DNA of 64,000 bases from Cristatella mucedo (lineage: Eukaryota; Bryozoa; Phylactolaemata; Cristatellidae): the NCBI GenBank assembly GCA_009760855.2, contig WPIO01000052.1, positions 498,001 through 562,000 on the forward strand. The letters are read 5' to 3'. Shown in pieces: positions 63,001 through 64,000 of the stretch; positions within the stretch are counted from its first letter, which is position 1; each line of letters starts with the position of its first letter. A program made the position numbers and the translations under genes. The notes under the pieces were generated by a model. It had not been told where the DNA came from. It worked only from the letters and a program-made list of their open reading frames with translations, and made no database searches.

Positions 63001-63729
63001 AGCTACTTTCGGTCGGCCGGCCGGCTTTTGCCCGGGCCAGATGCAGCCTGCTCTCAGAACGAGGGCAAGAGCTCAGGGAAATAAAGAAGAAGCACATCCG
63101 TTTCATAGCGAGCGTTCAGCGCAGTTCAGCGTACCGCGGTCGGTCGCTGACGCCTGGCAACTTACCGAACCAACCGAACGAACCTGGCAGTGCAGCTTGC
63201 AGTTAGCTAGCGCTCTTGTGGCTGCACTCTCGGCCCGGCCGCACCTCTTCCGTCCTCTCTAGGCCAGCCTCGTAGTGGGCTGTTAAAGGAGGGATGTGAA
63301 TTCAAAGCAACAGGCGTTCGTTTAGGATAGGGCTAGGTGGTCGCCCAGGCATTGGCAGAATGAGGGCAGTGAGTGGCCGCTTCTCTTACGGCTATTGTCG
63401 TGGTTTTTATTCAGTCGTTGTTATCATATTGTTATTGTTTTTCTCATTATTATTATTCAGCAAGCCTGCCTGAGGACATAGGTATGTTAAGGAAGCTGGA
63501 GACGCTGAGCGCGAGTAGCAACAGCATCCGCGACCTGCCCGCCTCCTTTGGCCAGCTGAGGAGCCTAAAGACGCTGCTGCTTAGCCACAATGGATTCGTT
63601 GCATTCCCGGATGCCATTCTCGGCCTGCCATGTTTGGACGTGGTCGACCTGTCCGGCAACCGAATCGCTACCGTGCCCGACACGGTTCGCTCGCTCAGCG
63701 CCGTCGAGCTCAACCTCAATCAGAATCAG
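55170..63729 (+). CDS. LRRC57: LRRC57-like leucine-rich repeat protein, first three coding exons (3' end outside window)
   Basis: Three exons join in phase: 55170-55250, 60595-60733 and 63461-63729. They give residues 1-163 of a protein that in vertebrates is about 239 residues. The N-terminus MGNAVKKHIETAEKTG matches LRRC57 and has the MG-N-x-x-x/K pattern of N-myristoylation. The repeats follow the short 'L-x-x-L-x-L-x-x-N-x-[IL]-x-x-[LV]-P' LRR type. LRRC57 is a small, widely conserved, membrane-associated LRR protein of poorly defined function. The remaining 75 or so residues must lie beyond 64000. The first two introns are 5.3 and 2.7 kb and full of repeats. Confidence 0.9.
55499..55903 (+). 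other. Open reading frame in LRRC57 intron 1, unidentified
   Basis: A 134-codon frame with coding-like composition (DLLDICARRISRLEHERRLF, then LLPRTMKTTVYMFLDRG). It ends where a SINE begins (55893). There is no family match, so it could be an unrelated plus-strand exon or chance in this GC-rich stretch. Confidence 0.2.
55897..56075 (+). mobile_element. SINE family 1 (tRNA-derived)
   Basis: The same structure: CACTAGGTGAGGTGGTTGC, B box GGTTCGATTCC, 'GCAAGCGGTGGTGATAGCCA', CTCTTCTGTCGCTATACG and 'GTTTAAGCAGCTAGGATTTT'. It lies in LRRC57 intron 1, directly upstream of the decayed LINE A copy. Confidence 0.85.
56155..57905 (+). mobile_element. LINE family A, long decayed copy in LRRC57 intron 1
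   Basis: The plus strand shows fragments in the same order as the 36-38 kb copy: VVLLQCIALLLPCIASMINM, SLASGLVPAS, then after stops GSASISPLAP and ISSIVKSAYFHLRNNTKIWA. It ends with GTGAAGTGCCTAGACAGAG and the CTTATTATCATTG tail. Many stops and frameshifts show an old insertion. Confidence 0.8.
58440..58885 (+). mobile_element. LINE family B, 3'-end copy
   Basis: The same order of segments as at 17.1 kb: CCTCCGCTTAAAGACAGTTG, 'GACTGTGGAACTCGCTTCCA' (LWNSLP), TGTGAGACGAAGTCTGTTGG and the terminal GTGGAGTTACAGACAGAGAT. It lies in LRRC57 intron 1. Confidence 0.75.
59040..59520 (+). mobile_element. LINE family B, 3'-end copy (tandem with the previous one)
   Basis: The third copy: 'CAGCCTGGCTTCTTCGAGTC', CCTAGACTGGGGAACTCAG, GAGATGAAGTCTGTTGGTAC and the terminal 'CGTGGAGATACAGACGGAGA'. 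It follows the 58.4-kb copy by about 150 bp in the same orientation. Confidence 0.7.
60009..60075. repeat. (GA)n microsatellite
   Basis: GA repeats with GGGAG interruptions, in LRRC57 intron 1. Confidence 0.93.
60312..60450 (-). mobile_element. SINE family 2 (tRNA head, LINE-A-like tail)
   Basis: On the minus strand: A-box-like 'CCTGGTTCGGCCCAGGGGAA', B box GGTTCGAGCCC, then AAAGCGCCTGGATGGAGATT and AAGTTCTCTAGGGGCGCTC, almost exactly the LINE family A tail. It lies just upstream of LRRC57 exon 2. Confidence 0.7.
60595..60733 (+). CDS. LRRC57: LRRC57 exon 2
   Basis: The acceptor is TTCCTTACTTCTGCCGTAG|CTG and the donor AATAG|GTATAT; phase runs 0 to 1. It encodes LPNELQRAAGVLRTLDVSSN and SGLAKFTLLKNLQLGNNRI, the first LRRs. 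'KFTLLKxLxLxNN' is nearly identical to the vertebrate protein. Confidence 0.9.
61187..61300 (+). mobile_element. SINE family 2, 3' part
   Basis: It has the B-box region 'GTCGGCTCGAGCCCTGTGGC', then GTGAAACGCCTGAATAGAGA and TCTTGGAGTGCTATGCAAAT: the same body and tail as the 24.3-kb copy, without the A box. Confidence 0.65.
61530..61662 (-). mobile_element. SINE family 1 (minus strand)
   Basis: Plus-strand reading 'GAAGAGCCTTAATGGCTTTC', 'CCACTGCAGGATTCGGACCC', ACGACCTCGGTCGTGAAGAG. It is the same family in reverse, in LRRC57 intron 2. Confidence 0.75.
61735..62195. repeat. Foldback: two near-identical inverted arms
   Basis: The left arm, about 61735-61915, and the right arm, about 62005-62195, are reverse complements. 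Only a few differences were seen (for example GATTTTCG against GATTCTCG). The 90-bp loop is made of ATT/AAT repeats and a second TAATAACGTTGATTATTA motif. Each arm carries 'GGTGCCTACAACGAGATGTA' and CTTAAGGGTGCTCTACAA, a variant of the LINE/SINE tail. Confidence 0.9.
62515..62695 (+). mobile_element. SINE family 1 (tRNA-derived)
   Basis: The same structure in LRRC57 intron 2: 'CACTAGGTAAGGTGGCTGC', B box GGTTCGATTCC, 'GCAAGCGGAGGTGATAGCCG', CTCTTCTGTCGCTATACA and 'AATCAGCTAGTATTTATT'. Confidence 0.85.
63461..63729 (+). CDS. LRRC57: LRRC57 exon 3
   Basis: The acceptor follows an ATT repeat (TTATTATTATTCAG|CA) and the donor is AATCAG|GTCAGT; phase runs 1 to 0. It encodes SLPEDIGMLRKLETLSASSN, DLPASFGQLRSLKTLLLSHN, CLDVVDLSGNRIATVPDTV and ends VELNLNQNQ: four LRRs in the order of vertebrate LRRC57. 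A CT/CTGT repeat follows in the next intron. Confidence 0.93.
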
Positions 63730-63814
63730 GTCAGTGAGTCGGCACTGAGCCGATCGAATGTGGCATGCCTGTGGATCGTTTCAGCCCATGGCCGACACCA
63801 ACCCCTGCAGAGCT

Positions 63815-63924
63815 GGCCAAAGTCTCTCTGTCTCTCTCCTTGTCTCTTCCTGTCTGTCTGTCTGTCTGTCTGTCCCCCTGTCTCTATCTCTCTCTGTGTC
63901 TCACTCTGTCTCTCTCCTCTCTCC

Positions 63925-63975
<51 letters not shown>

Positions 63976-63985
63976 GTGCTTGTAC
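63815..63985. repeat. (CT)n / (CTGT)n microsatellite after LRRC57 exon 3
   Basis: CT and CTGT repeats in intron 3 of LRRC57. Confidence 0.95.
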
Positions 63986-64000
63986 TGCTGCGTCTCTCGG

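Overview
The window is nuclear DNA from an invertebrate metazoan. It has large GT-AG introns, GC-rich coding exons full of homopolymer runs, very abundant microsatellites (above all CT/GA), truncated CR1/L2-like LINEs and tRNA-derived SINEs. It shows no operons or bacterial features. The sequence alone does not place the species. No new defence or mobile system was seen. The most informative content is two recognisable animal genes, a third gene's last exon, and a related set of retroelements.

Layout. At 631-777 (+) lies what looks like the last exon of a tetraspanin-like gene, followed by AATAAA. From 27959 down to 2439 (-) runs a RIN/sprint gene (Ras and Rab interactor). I assembled it as 13 coding exons whose splice phases agree at every junction, giving about 1,796 residues: a split SH2 domain, a very long low-complexity proline/alanine/serine region, a RIN-homology plus VPS9 Rab5-GEF module, and a C-terminal Ras-association domain. 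Its introns hold LINE and SINE fragments, a 28S rRNA fragment, minisatellites, a 46-bp perfect palindrome and one unidentified ORF.

From 28 to 55 kb no gene could be named. This stretch holds LINE copies (best at 36.2-38.0 kb), a 372-bp non-autonomous hAT element with an 8-bp target duplication, a 15-bp minisatellite at 39 kb, a long GT-rich tract at 46.7-47.2 kb and a 0.56-kb CT tract at 52.2-52.8 kb. A GC-rich patch at 49.4-51.8 kb looks promoter-like.

From 55170 (+) the first three coding exons of LRRC57 (leucine-rich repeat protein 57) can be read at 55170-55250, 60595-60733 and 63461-63729. The gene runs off the right edge. Its introns hold SINEs, a decayed LINE, two copies of a second LINE family and a 0.45-kb foldback.

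The repeats form a coherent set: LINE family A, a SINE that shares its 3' tail, a second SINE family with a clean tRNA B box, and LINE family B. One SINE's A-box region appears to have expanded into a 16-bp minisatellite.
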